A stretch of 64,000 bases of DNA. Source: Gammaproteobacteria bacterium. GTDB lineage: Bacteria > Pseudomonadota > Gammaproteobacteria > Pseudomonadales > UBA5518. Of this stretch, positions 50,182-57,814 are shown piece after piece. Positions within the stretch are counted from its first letter, which is position 1, and every line of letters begins with the position of its first letter. The position numbers were made by a program, and so were the translations under genes. The notes beneath the pieces were generated by a model. The model saw only the letters and a list, made by a program, of their open reading frames with translations, was not told where the DNA came from and did not search any database. The DNA lies in contig JADKDK010000001.1 of the NCBI GenBank assembly GCA_016718385.1, positions 496,001-560,000 on the forward strand, written 5' to 3'.

Positions 50182-50961
50182 ATGAAGATCGATTCCTCAC
50201 TTGCCGCGGTGGTCACGGGCGGCGCGTCGGGCCTTGGCCTGGCGACCGTGAAGGCCTTGCGTGCGGCGGGAGCCAGGGTCGCGATCTTCGACCTCAACCC
50301 GGAGACGGGTGAAATGGCCGCGGCGCAGACCGGTGCGGTTTTCTGCCGTTGCGACGTACTCTCGGACGAGAGCGTCGACGAAGCCTTTGCCGGGGCACGC
50401 GCTGCCCAGGGGCAGGAGCGGGTGCTGGTCTGCTGCGCCGGCGGTGGCAATGCGATTCCCACGGCGCGGCGCGACAAGGAAACGGGGGAAATCAGGATTT
50501 TTCCCTCCGACAAGTTCGAGTGGGTGCTGCAGCTGAACACGGTTGGGACCTTCCGCTGCATCACGCGCGCGGCGGCGGGGATGATGACGCTGGAACCGAT
50601 CGACGGCGAGCGCGGTGCGGTCGTGAACACCGCATCGGCTGCGGCCACCGAAGGGCAGATGGGGCAGGCGGCCTACTCCGCGGCCAAGGCGGCCATCGTT
50701 GGCATGACGCTCACCATTGCCCGCGACCTCGCACGCGAGGGCATCCGCGTCAATACGATCCAGCCGGGCATTTTCCATACCCCGGCCATGGCGCGCGCCA
50801 CCCCGCAGATGCTCGAGGCCCTGGGCAAGATGGTGCCCTTCCCGCCGCGGCTGGGGCGTGCGGAAGAGTATGCGAGCATGGCGCTCGAAATCGTTCGCAA
50901 CGCTTATGTCAACGGCGAGACCATCCGGCTGGACGGAGCGATCCGGATGCAGCCGCGCTGA
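50182..50961 (+). CDS. SDR, type 2 3-hydroxyacyl-CoA dehydrogenase-like
   Basis: A 259-aa SDR. TGGASGLGLATVKAL is the cofactor site, IFDLNPE gives the NAD-type Asp, CCAGGG replaces NNAG, and the catalytic pair is in YSAAKAAIVGM. The long loop after the fourth strand and the VNTASAAATEGQMGQ segment match human HSD10-like 3-hydroxy-2-methylbutyryl-CoA dehydrogenases. It probably oxidises a hydroxyacyl-CoA or hydroxysteroid. It is first in a plus-strand pair with a serine hydrolase and shares its promoter gap with the CaiB operon. Confidence 0.9.
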   Translation: MKIDSSLAAVVTGGASGLGLATVKALRAAGARVAIFDLNPETGEMAAAQTGAVFCRCDVLSDESVDEAFAGARAAQGQERVLVCCAGGGNAIPTARRDKETGEIRIFPSDKFEWVLQLNTVGTFRCITRAAAGMMTLEPIDGERGAVVNTASAAATEGQMGQAAYSAAKAAIVGMTLTIARDLAREGIRVNTIQPGIFHTPAMARATPQMLEALGKMVPFPPRLGRAEEYASMALEIVRNAYVNGETIRLDGAIRMQPR

Positions 50962-51006
50962 CATGTCCGGTGAAAACTGCGGTGCATCAACGCGCGAGGT
51001 GATCCC

Positions 51007-52290
51007 ATGTTGAATGCCGTTTTCTCGCGTCTGACCAGGGCCGCGGCGCGCACGATTCCTGTCGGTGAGGATGTCGAGGCCGTCACGGACGTCGGAGACG
51101 AGACGCCGGGGCGTGATGTGGAAGGTATCTGGGCCGGGGTCGTCGACCTCTACCGGAGTGGCGTGCATCCCGGCATCCAGCTCTGTATCCGCCACGAGGG
51201 CCGGGTCGTGCTGGACCGTGCGCTCGGGCACGCGCGTGGCATCGTGCCGGGACGCGCACCGCAGCGCGACGCGGTGCCCATGCACATCGACACGCCCGTG
51301 AATCTGTTCTCCGCCGCCAAGGCGGTCACCGCGATCGTGATGCACAAGCTCGAGGGCGATGGCCTGCTGTCGCTCGACGAGCCCGTGGCCACCTACCTGC
51401 CCGGCTTCGAGCGCCACGGCAAGGGATCGATCACATTACACCAGGTCCTGACCCACCGGGCCGGGATACCGGTGATGCCCCCCGAGGCGCTGAACCTCGA
51501 CGTGCTGGACGACCCGGCCGCCGTGCTGGAGTACGTGCTCGACCTGCGCCCGGTGCGCAAGGCCGGCGGGCCCCCTGCCTACCACACCGTCAGCGGCGGT
51601 TTTGTCATGGACGCCGTGGTGCGGCAGCTCACGGGTGCGAGCCTGCGCGAGGTGCTCGCGCGCGACGTCAAGCGCCCGCTCGGGCTCGGCTGGTTCGACT
51701 ATGGCGTCGCTGCGGCCGACACGCACCGTGTCGCGCAGAACATCATGACCGGGCTGCGCTTGACTCCGGCCCTGTCGCGTTTCATGCGCCGGCTGCTCGG
51801 CATATCGTGGGACGAGGCGGTGGCGCTGTCGAACGATCCGCGTTTCCTGGCCGGTGTGATCCCCTCTGCCAATGTGATCGCCACTGCCCGTGACACCGCC
51901 AGGGTGTACCAATGCCTCCTCGATGGCGGTTCGCTGGCAGGCAAGCGGGTGTTCAGCCGCGCGACGGTCGAAAAGCTGACCCATGTTCCGGAGCGGAAGC
52001 TGGAGATCGACCGGATGATCGGCATGCCGGTTCGCTACGGCAACGGCTTCATGATGGGCAGTCACTCGATCAGCTTCTTCGGCTGGAACCACCCCAACGC
52101 CTTCGGTCACGTCGGCATGTCGAACACGTTCACCTGGGCCGACCCCGACCGCGACCTGGTGGTCGCCCTGCTCACCACCGGCAAGCCCATCCTGGGGCCG
52201 CATCTGCTCGCGTTGCCCAGGCTGCTAGCCGAAATTCACCGGAGCTTCCCGGTGCGTGCCGATCCCGCGGCGCGACGCCGCAAGGCGTAG
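51007..52290 (+). CDS. Serine hydrolase (beta-lactamase/esterase EstB family)
   Basis: A 427-aa class C beta-lactamase-like protein. The nucleophile motif is S102-A-A-K105 (FSAAKAVTAI), Y192 in AYHTVSGGF is the probable Tyr base, and FGHVGMSN replaces the KTG box. There is no signal peptide, so it is cytoplasmic and an esterase or transacylase is more likely than a beta-lactamase. It may hydrolyse an ester or lactone intermediate. It lies 45 bp after the SDR and ends 6 bp from the convergent MBL gene. Confidence 0.9.
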   Translation: MLNAVFSRLTRAAARTIPVGEDVEAVTDVGDETPGRDVEGIWAGVVDLYRSGVHPGIQLCIRHEGRVVLDRALGHARGIVPGRAPQRDAVPMHIDTPVNLFSAAKAVTAIVMHKLEGDGLLSLDEPVATYLPGFERHGKGSITLHQVLTHRAGIPVMPPEALNLDVLDDPAAVLEYVLDLRPVRKAGGPPAYHTVSGGFVMDAVVRQLTGASLREVLARDVKRPLGLGWFDYGVAAADTHRVAQNIMTGLRLTPALSRFMRRLLGISWDEAVALSNDPRFLAGVIPSANVIATARDTARVYQCLLDGGSLAGKRVFSRATVEKLTHVPERKLEIDRMIGMPVRYGNGFMMGSHSISFFGWNHPNAFGHVGMSNTFTWADPDRDLVVALLTTGKPILGPHLLALPRLLAEIHRSFPVRADPAARRRKA

Positions 52291-52296
52291 CGCCGG

Positions 52297-53550
52297 CTAT
52301 CGTTCAGCTTGGGCCGAGGCCAGCGCCGCCTCCGTGGCGGAAATTTCAGACTTCAGCCACATGGTCTCGCTCAGGTTGGTCCCTCCCGATGCCGCCAGGA
52401 GATCCTGCAGGGCGTCCTTCTTGACCGCCAGCGCGTCCCTGTTGCCGGGTTCCGCGCCCAGCGCGACGTCGAGCAGATGGATGGCCTCGAGCGGCTTGCC
52501 TTGCGCTGTTTTCGTCGCGGCGCGAGCCGCCAGCGCCGATACGCCGCCGGCCATTTCTGCAAGATCGGTATCCACGCTCGACCTCGGTACGCCATAGAGC
52601 GACGTGGTCGAGTCGTAATGGAACCAGCCGGCGTTCTCTTCCCAGATCGCGCGAACGACCCAGGGTGTCTTGCCGTGGAATTCGCCGATCTTCAGCTCCT
52701 GCGGCAGGACGATCTCGCGCATCAGCGTGTGCACGTCCTTGCCGGCGTTCATGCCGGCGATGGTCTGGCGCTCGATCCAGGAGACCGCGGCATGCAGGGT
52801 GTCGAGGTCGGCGCGGATCGTCGCCGCCCCGCGAATGGGTTCACCGTGCCCGGTGATCAGCAACTCGGGTGCCAGCGCGCGCACCTGTTCCACGGAGCGC
52901 AGGTAGGGGCGCACCAGGCGCGGCTTGTCGCCGCGCATCGTGACCAGGTTCGGCATCGCCCGCCAGACCGGCCCGAAGAGGTTGCCGGTGAACACGGTGC
53001 GCTCGTCCGGCAGCCACACGAACACCGAGCACAGCGTCTCGCCGCCCGGAGTCTTGAGTACCTCGATGCGCCGCCCGCCCTGCTCGAAGGCATGGCGATC
53101 GGCGACCTCGATGTCCGGAACGACCCGGGGTGGTGTCGGCGGCGGACCCTCGCGCCGCGTCATCGAAGCCCACAGCTTGCCCGAGCGACGGTTCAGGAAG
53201 GGGCCCAGTTCATTGAAATAATCCCAGGTGTCCGTGAACCCGGCGCCGGCGATCACCTGCGTGCCGGTTTCCCGTTGTTCCGGCAGGGCGCCGTAATGAT
53301 CGGGATGGGCCTGCGTCACGATGATCCGGCGTAGCGGCCCGGTGCGGTGCGGTGCGAAGAGCGACTTGTTGCGCTGGCCATTGCCGAGGAATCCGGTATT
53401 GACGAGCAGGTCGCCGTCGGCCGTGGTGACGAGATAAGCATTGGAAATGTCCTTCACCATGAAGATGGTGTCGGTGATCCTCTGCGCCTCGGTTTGCTGG
53501 TCTCCCGCCGTGACGAGGGCGCCGAGCGGGGTCTGGCTGTCGTTGCTCAT
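52297..53550 (-). CDS. Metallo-beta-lactamase-fold hydrolase with alkylsulfatase dimerization domain
   Basis: A 417-aa protein. Residues 20-260 are an MBL domain: VTQAHPDHYGAL carries H82, D84 and H85, but the first His of the HxHxDH motif is Gln80; FTGNLFGP and LLITGHGEPI follow. From about residue 310 (WFHYDSTTSLYGVP, then MAGGVSALAARA) the sequence matches the dimerization domain of SdsA1-like alkylsulfatases. The last 20 residues are Ala/Ser/Glu-rich. It may cleave sulfate esters or thioesters. The start overlaps the dehydrogenase stop (ATGA). Confidence 0.85.
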   Translation of the reverse strand: MSNDSQTPLGALVTAGDQQTEAQRITDTIFMVKDISNAYLVTTADGDLLVNTGFLGNGQRNKSLFAPHRTGPLRRIIVTQAHPDHYGALPEQRETGTQVIAGAGFTDTWDYFNELGPFLNRRSGKLWASMTRREGPPPTPPRVVPDIEVADRHAFEQGGRRIEVLKTPGGETLCSVFVWLPDERTVFTGNLFGPVWRAMPNLVTMRGDKPRLVRPYLRSVEQVRALAPELLITGHGEPIRGAATIRADLDTLHAAVSWIERQTIAGMNAGKDVHTLMREIVLPQELKIGEFHGKTPWVVRAIWEENAGWFHYDSTTSLYGVPRSSVDTDLAEMAGGVSALAARAATKTAQGKPLEAIHLLDVALGAEPGNRDALAVKKDALQDLLAASGGTNLSETMWLKSEISATEAALASAQAER

Positions 53551-54563
53551 GAGCGGTTGTCTCCGAATCCGATCATGACCTTGGCCGACTGGGGCGTCGC
53601 GGCAATGCCGAGCCCCTCGATCACGCGCTCGAACGGCAGCTTGTGGCTGATCATCGACGCGATCCTGTCCTTCAGCCGGGGCATGGCCGCGACTACTTCG
53701 GGCATCTCGGTGGGATAGCCCATCGCGGTGGTGATGGTCATTTCGCTGGTCAGCATGCGCCCGAGCGGGACCTCGACCGGCTTCATGTAGGCGGCGGTAA
53801 CCACCATGCGGGAATGGAATTTCGCCAGCATGATGACATCGCCGAGGATGTTGGGCGCGCCCGCCGCGTCGATGTAGGCATCGGTGCCGACACCGACGCG
53901 GCCATAGGAGCGCACCTCGCCGTGCAGCTTCGCCAGTTCGGACCGCAGGTCGACCGTCGCGGGATCGAGGGCCGCGCGCGCACCCAGTGCCAGCGCGCGT
54001 GCGCGCCGCTGCGGCGCGAGATCCAGCGCAACGACGTCGGTCACGCCGCGATCGACGAGCCACAGGATCATGCCGAGGCCTATGGGGCCGCAGCCGAAGA
54101 CCACGACCTTGTCCCCGGCCCTGACTTCGGCGCGGTTGACGCCGTGCATGGCGACCGCGAGCGGTTCGCACATTGCCGCGACATCGTAGGAGATGCCCTC
54201 CGGGATCGGCAGGATCGAATCGCCGAGACGCGCCTCGCGCACGAGCAGCTCCTCGGTGAAGGCGCCTTCCGGGCCGCCGCTGCCGATGTTGCCCGGTGTC
54301 ATCATCGGGTTGACGATCACCGGCTGGCCTACCGCGATGCCTTCGACCTCCGCCCCGACCTCCAGGACCTCGCCCGCGCCCTCGTGGCCGAGCGCGGTGA
54401 TGGTGCCCGGCATCGGGATGCCGCCGATCTTGATGTAGGAGAGGTCGCTGCCGCAGATGCCGCAGGCCTTCATCCTGATGACCACGTCCTTCGGGCCCGC
54501 CGCCGGACGTTCATACTCGTCGAGGCGGGCGTCGCCGACACCGTGAATATTGAGTAGCCGCAT
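53547..54563 (-). CDS. Medium-chain zinc-type alcohol dehydrogenase (threonine dehydrogenase-like) lacking the structural zinc loop
   Basis: A 338-aa MDR protein. The catalytic zinc ligands are in CGICGSD, ALGHEGAG and MCEPLAV; the NAD site is VFGCGPIGLGMILWL. The loop that usually holds four Cys for a structural zinc reads NPMMTPGNIGSGGPEGAF, with no Cys. It oxidises a secondary alcohol. GGGAGAACG precedes the ATG. It lies 29 bp after the SDR and overlaps the MBL start by four bases, so the three act together. Confidence 0.9.
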   Translation of the reverse strand: MRLLNIHGVGDARLDEYERPAAGPKDVVIRMKACGICGSDLSYIKIGGIPMPGTITALGHEGAGEVLEVGAEVEGIAVGQPVIVNPMMTPGNIGSGGPEGAFTEELLVREARLGDSILPIPEGISYDVAAMCEPLAVAMHGVNRAEVRAGDKVVVFGCGPIGLGMILWLVDRGVTDVVALDLAPQRRARALALGARAALDPATVDLRSELAKLHGEVRSYGRVGVGTDAYIDAAGAPNILGDVIMLAKFHSRMVVTAAYMKPVEVPLGRMLTSEMTITTAMGYPTEMPEVVAAMPRLKDRIASMISHKLPFERVIEGLGIAATPQSAKVMIGFGDNRS

Positions 54564-54592
54564 CTGCGTTCTCCCGTGGTTTGCCGTTGCGC

Positions 54593-55381
54593 CTACGGAC
54601 GAACCATGTAGCCGCCGTCGATGGTGATCGTCTCGCCGGTCAGGAACGACGACGCCTCGCTGCACAGGTAGGCACCGATGCCCTCGAAGTCCTCGGGATA
54701 GCCGACCCGGCCGATCGGAGTGCGCGGGCCGTAGGTGTCGGCGATGTACTTGGCGGCCTGCTCGCCGCCCATCATCGGGGTGATGATCAGGCCCGGTGCA
54801 ACGACGTTGGCGCGGATCCTGTACTTGCCGAATTCCACCGCCATGCAGCGGATCACGGCGGCGATACCGGCCTTGGAGGCAGCATAGTTCTGCTTGCCCG
54901 GCAGGCCCTGGAACAGCGAGAGGCTGCCGCAGGCGACCAGCGAACCGCCCGGCTCGCCCGCTTCGGCGCGCGCAACCATGTGGCGGGCACCTTCGCGCAG
55001 GGTGATGAACGCGCCGTGCAACGCGACGTCGAGGAACTCGTGCCACTTTTCGGTCGGCATGTCGAAGACCGAGCTATAACCGGGCGAGGCGCCCGAATTG
55101 GCGAAGACGCAGTCGATGCGACCGAAGTCCTTCATCAGCCGGTCGTAGCCGGCGAGAATCTGCTCTTCCGAGGCAACATCGACCTGGTAGGCCATGACCC
55201 GGCCTGCGCCGGCAGCTTCCAGTTGCGCCCTGGCGGCCGCGTTCTTTTCCGCGTTACGTGCCCAGATCGCGACATCACCGCCCATCCTGGCAACGCCCAT
55301 GGCGAAACCCAGGCCGATGCCGCCGTTGCCGCCCGTGACCAGCGTGACCTTGCCGGAGCAATCGAACAGTCCCTTACTCAT
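54593..55381 (-). CDS. SDR-family oxidoreductase
   Basis: A 262-aa SDR. TGGNGGIGLGFAMGVARMGG is the cofactor motif, AIWARN follows the second strand, ANSGASPG replaces NNAG, and the catalytic pair lies in NYAASKAGIAAV. AGGAGG precedes the ATG at 55381; a longer reading begins at 55408 without a ribosome site. It is the first gene of the minus operon with the dehydrogenase and the MBL protein. The three enzymes could form a hydroxyl oxidation plus ester cleavage module. Confidence 0.92.
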   Translation of the reverse strand: MSKGLFDCSGKVTLVTGGNGGIGLGFAMGVARMGGDVAIWARNAEKNAAARAQLEAAGAGRVMAYQVDVASEEQILAGYDRLMKDFGRIDCVFANSGASPGYSSVFDMPTEKWHEFLDVALHGAFITLREGARHMVARAEAGEPGGSLVACGSLSLFQGLPGKQNYAASKAGIAAVIRCMAVEFGKYRIRANVVAPGLIITPMMGGEQAAKYIADTYGPRTPIGRVGYPEDFEGIGAYLCSEASSFLTGETITIDGGYMVRP

Positions 55382-55708
55382 CGTGTATTCCTCCTGTCGT
55401 GCCGGCACCGGATGCGGGTGTCATCGTTGATTGATCCGGGCTAGTTTCCGCCACCCGCATGTGCCCTTCAATAGAGACCAGTGTCGAAGCCGGGCCGCAA
55501 TGGTGCAGACGGGACATGACGCGTTCGAGCTCGCCCTCGCACTGCGTGCGTCCGGTCGATGGCCGGACGCAGATATTGTGGCCTGCGCTCGAAGTCGAAT
55601 GGCGTTGCCAGGTCGTGGCGACGCACACCAATATGCCAGCGTCAGACACGGTCGGCACATCGACCACCGCGGTGGCCCGGCAGAGCGATGAACAGGAGGT
55701 CTACGGAT
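55382..55708. other. 327-bp divergent gap with a hairpin
   Basis: Between the SDR at 55381 and the sulfotransferase at 55709. It holds one clear structure, TGCGTCCGG-TCGATGG-CCGGACGCA (55547-55571, perfect 9-bp arms), with no T-run. No convincing gene is seen; a short reading on the minus strand lacks a ribosome site. It probably contains both promoters. Confidence 0.5.
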
Positions 55709-56863
55709 ATGGCGCAGCAACAACTGGTCGTGGACGAATTGATCGGGGATGCGCGGCGAACGACGGGGCTGGAGCGTTTCGACAGCGACAGCTTCCGCGA
55801 AGGGCTGGAAATCTTCGTGGCCGATGTCAACAGGAGCCAGCCACCGCAGACCGCCATCGAGCGGCTGCGCGGCGCCGTCGTCGGTGCCCTGGCCGGCCGA
55901 TTGAAGACCACGGCCTACCTGGAGCAGCGGCCCGAACTGTTGCAGCGTCCGATCGAGCGGCCCGTGTTCGTGTTCGGCATTCCGCGCACCGGTACCACGC
56001 TGCTCAGCAACCTGCTCGCGGCCGATCCGGCGCGCCGCTCGCCGCTGACCTGGGAAATCGACGACCCGGTACCACCTCCCGCGAAGGACGCGCTCTACAC
56101 CGACCCGCGCGCGCTGGCGCGGCTGGAGACGGAACGCCAGATGCTGGCCGCGCGCCCCGAGATGGGCAGGTACTACCGCGGCTCGGCGATCTATCCCAAC
56201 GAGTGCATGTTCTTCATGCAGCACGACTTCAAGGCCCTGATCTGGGAGTCGCGCGGCAAGCTGCCGAACTACCGGGACTGGTTGTTCCAGACCGACGTGA
56301 GCTCGACGTACCGGTATCACAAGCGTTTCCTGCAGTTGCTGCAGGCGGATGCGCCCGGCAACTGGAACCTGAAGATGCCGTCGCACGGACTGTGGATCCA
56401 GACGCTGCTCGCGGTTTACCCCGATGCCCGGCTGATCTGGACCCACCGCGATCCGCTCACCGCCACCGGCTCGTTCTGCAGCATCATTGCGCTGTCGCAC
56501 CAGGCCTTCACCGCAAAGGTCGACCTGGAATGGCTGGGCGAGAATTGTGCCTGGCAGGCCCGGCAGCACGCCGAGCGCATCATGGACGCGCGTGATGCGC
56601 TCGGCGAGGAGCGCATCATCGATGTGCACTACGCCAATCTGGCGCGCCAGCCGATCGAGACCATGCGCGCGCTCTACCAGGCCCTCGGCGACGAGTTCAC
56701 GGCGCAAGCGGAGGCGGGGATGCGCGCGTGGCTCGCCGACAACCCGCAGGACAAGTTCGGCAGGCACGAGTACAAGCTGGCGCAATACGGGCTGAGCCCG
56801 TCGAAGGTCGAGGCGCTGCTCGAGCGCTACCTGTCGCGCTACGAGGTGGAGCGGGAGGGCTGA
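55709..56863 (+). CDS. Sulfotransferase family protein
   Basis: A 384-aa protein. The PAPS 5'-phosphosulfate loop FGIPRTGTTLLSNLL is at about residues 89-103 and the 3'-phosphate segment is near LIWTHRDPLTATGSF. It transfers sulfate from PAPS to a hydroxyl, although Sulfotransfer_3 proteins in catabolic clusters are often uncharacterised. The start at MAQQQLVV has AGGAGGTC at 9 bp. It is monocistronic, facing a VOC gene. A second family member starts at the left window edge beside another VOC gene, so the sulfotransferase-VOC association recurs. Confidence 0.9.
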   Translation: MAQQQLVVDELIGDARRTTGLERFDSDSFREGLEIFVADVNRSQPPQTAIERLRGAVVGALAGRLKTTAYLEQRPELLQRPIERPVFVFGIPRTGTTLLSNLLAADPARRSPLTWEIDDPVPPPAKDALYTDPRALARLETERQMLAARPEMGRYYRGSAIYPNECMFFMQHDFKALIWESRGKLPNYRDWLFQTDVSSTYRYHKRFLQLLQADAPGNWNLKMPSHGLWIQTLLAVYPDARLIWTHRDPLTATGSFCSIIALSHQAFTAKVDLEWLGENCAWQARQHAERIMDARDALGEERIIDVHYANLARQPIETMRALYQALGDEFTAQAEAGMRAWLADNPQDKFGRHEYKLAQYGLSPSKVEALLERYLSRYEVEREG

Positions 56864-56864
56864 G

Positions 56865-56879
56865 CGCGGCAGCGCCGCG
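56865..56879. terminator. Short convergent hairpin
   Basis: CGCGGC-AGC-GCCGCG directly after the sulfotransferase stop and 5 bases before the stop of the convergent VOC gene. No T-run. Confidence 0.3.
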
Positions 56880-56884
56880 AGGGG

Positions 56885-57439
56885 CTATTGCCGGGGGCGG
56901 GCCAGGTCTTCCTGCAGGCGCGTGATCGGTCGCAACGGGTCCTGGCCATCCCACTGCCCGCTCACAGCCTGCATGGCGCTGAAGCCTGACAGCATGCTCG
57001 CGGTGGCCTCGATCAGCTCCAGGTGCAATCCGCCGGGCAGGTACTCGTCCAGGTAGACGAACTTCAGGCCCGACGGCATCTTCCCGGACTGGATCACGCG
57101 ATCGTGCAGCCCATGCTGCGCCAGCAAGCGATCGATATCGCTCACCACCGTGGCGCAGTGGTTGAGCTTCCCGGGTGCATCGCGCAAAGCGCGGCTGTAG
57201 AGGGTGTCGGCAGATCCGAGCGGTTCGATCAGTTCGATCTGCAGGCCGTCCCAGTAGCCGAAGGCGAGGCGCAGTTCCAGGTCGGTGCGCACGCCACGAT
57301 AGTAGTACTGGTCCATGGGCATGCGCTCGATCACGTAGAACGGCCCGGCGCCCACCCGCTGCGCCCATTCGGCCGCCGCGGCGGCCACATCCGTGACGAT
57401 GTAGCCGTGCTGCATCAGCGCTCCGAAACCACTGTTCAT
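56885..57439 (-). CDS. VOC-superfamily protein
   Basis: A 184-aa glyoxalase-fold protein. QHGYIVTDVAAAAAEWAQRVG begins the first module (cited by ends QHGYIV...QRVG), LNHCATVVSDIDRLLAQHG the second, and LELIEATASM the last strand; H12 (QHGYI), H113 (LNHCA) and E are possible metal ligands. CGGGAG lies 8 bp before the ATG at 57439, though in-frame starts at 57445 and 57448 exist. It may isomerise or open a ring. It converges on the sulfotransferase. Confidence 0.8.
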   Translation of the reverse strand: MNSGFGALMQHGYIVTDVAAAAAEWAQRVGAGPFYVIERMPMDQYYYRGVRTDLELRLAFGYWDGLQIELIEPLGSADTLYSRALRDAPGKLNHCATVVSDIDRLLAQHGLHDRVIQSGKMPSGLKFVYLDEYLPGGLHLELIEATASMLSGFSAMQAVSGQWDGQDPLRPITRLQEDLARPRQ

Positions 57440-57466
57440 CGGCATCACTCCCGTGTATGACGGAGT

Positions 57467-57814
57467 CTAGAGATCCGCGGGTGCTCGTGTGATCCGCATA
57501 TACGGACGGTACCTGGCGTGCCTCGGTTCTTCCTCTCGCTGCAATTCGACTGCCATCGCCACGTGCGCGAAGCTGAGCACGAGTCGCATCAGTCGCTGTT
57601 CGCTCTCGTCGAGCTGATCCAGCGGCCGCTTGTCGAGACAGGCCAGTGCCTTCGGCACCAGCTCATTGGCCGCATTGTAAAACGCCACGCGAGAGGCTTC
57701 ATCGCTGAGATCCCGGCAGCGCGCACGCCCGGCCGCCGTGTCGGCAGCCCAGTACTCCACGAACGGCGCCAGCGCGTCGAACCCGGCGGGAAGCAGTGAG
57801 GACTGCGTGCTCAT
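57467..57814 (-). CDS. 115-aa protein coupled to a Rieske oxygenase
   Basis: A 115-aa, mostly helical protein: FDALAPFVEYWAADTAAGRA, then RVAFYNAANELVPKALACLD and SEQRLMRLVLSFAHVAMAVE. There are no cofactor motifs. The start overlaps the Rieske stop by four bases (ATGA), so the two products are made in step. Size and position fit a small accessory or beta-like subunit, but it lacks the SnoaL-like fold of classic Rieske beta subunits. It could be a specificity or assembly factor. Family unrecognised. Confidence 0.7.
   Translation of the reverse strand: MSTQSSLLPAGFDALAPFVEYWAADTAAGRARCRDLSDEASRVAFYNAANELVPKALACLDKRPLDQLDESEQRLMRLVLSFAHVAMAVELQREEEPRHARYRPYMRITRAPADL

Noticed and set aside
51007..52290. 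Beta-lactamase resistance gene
   Set aside because: There is no signal peptide and no KTG box; the SAAK-type serine hydrolase is better seen as an esterase.
53551..54171. N-terminal extension of the MBL protein
   Set aside because: The extra 207 residues overlap the alcohol dehydrogenase gene in another frame and are low-complexity; the ATG at 53550 overlapping the preceding stop is the normal start.
55422..55436. Fifth copy of the ATCAAC-N3-GTTGAT operator near 55.4 kb
   Set aside because: Only the right half-site GTTGAT is present; the left arm matches at one position only.
55374..55667. 97-codon minus-strand frame in the 55.4-55.7 kb gap
   Set aside because: No ribosome site, overlaps the SDR start, and has no domain-like pattern.
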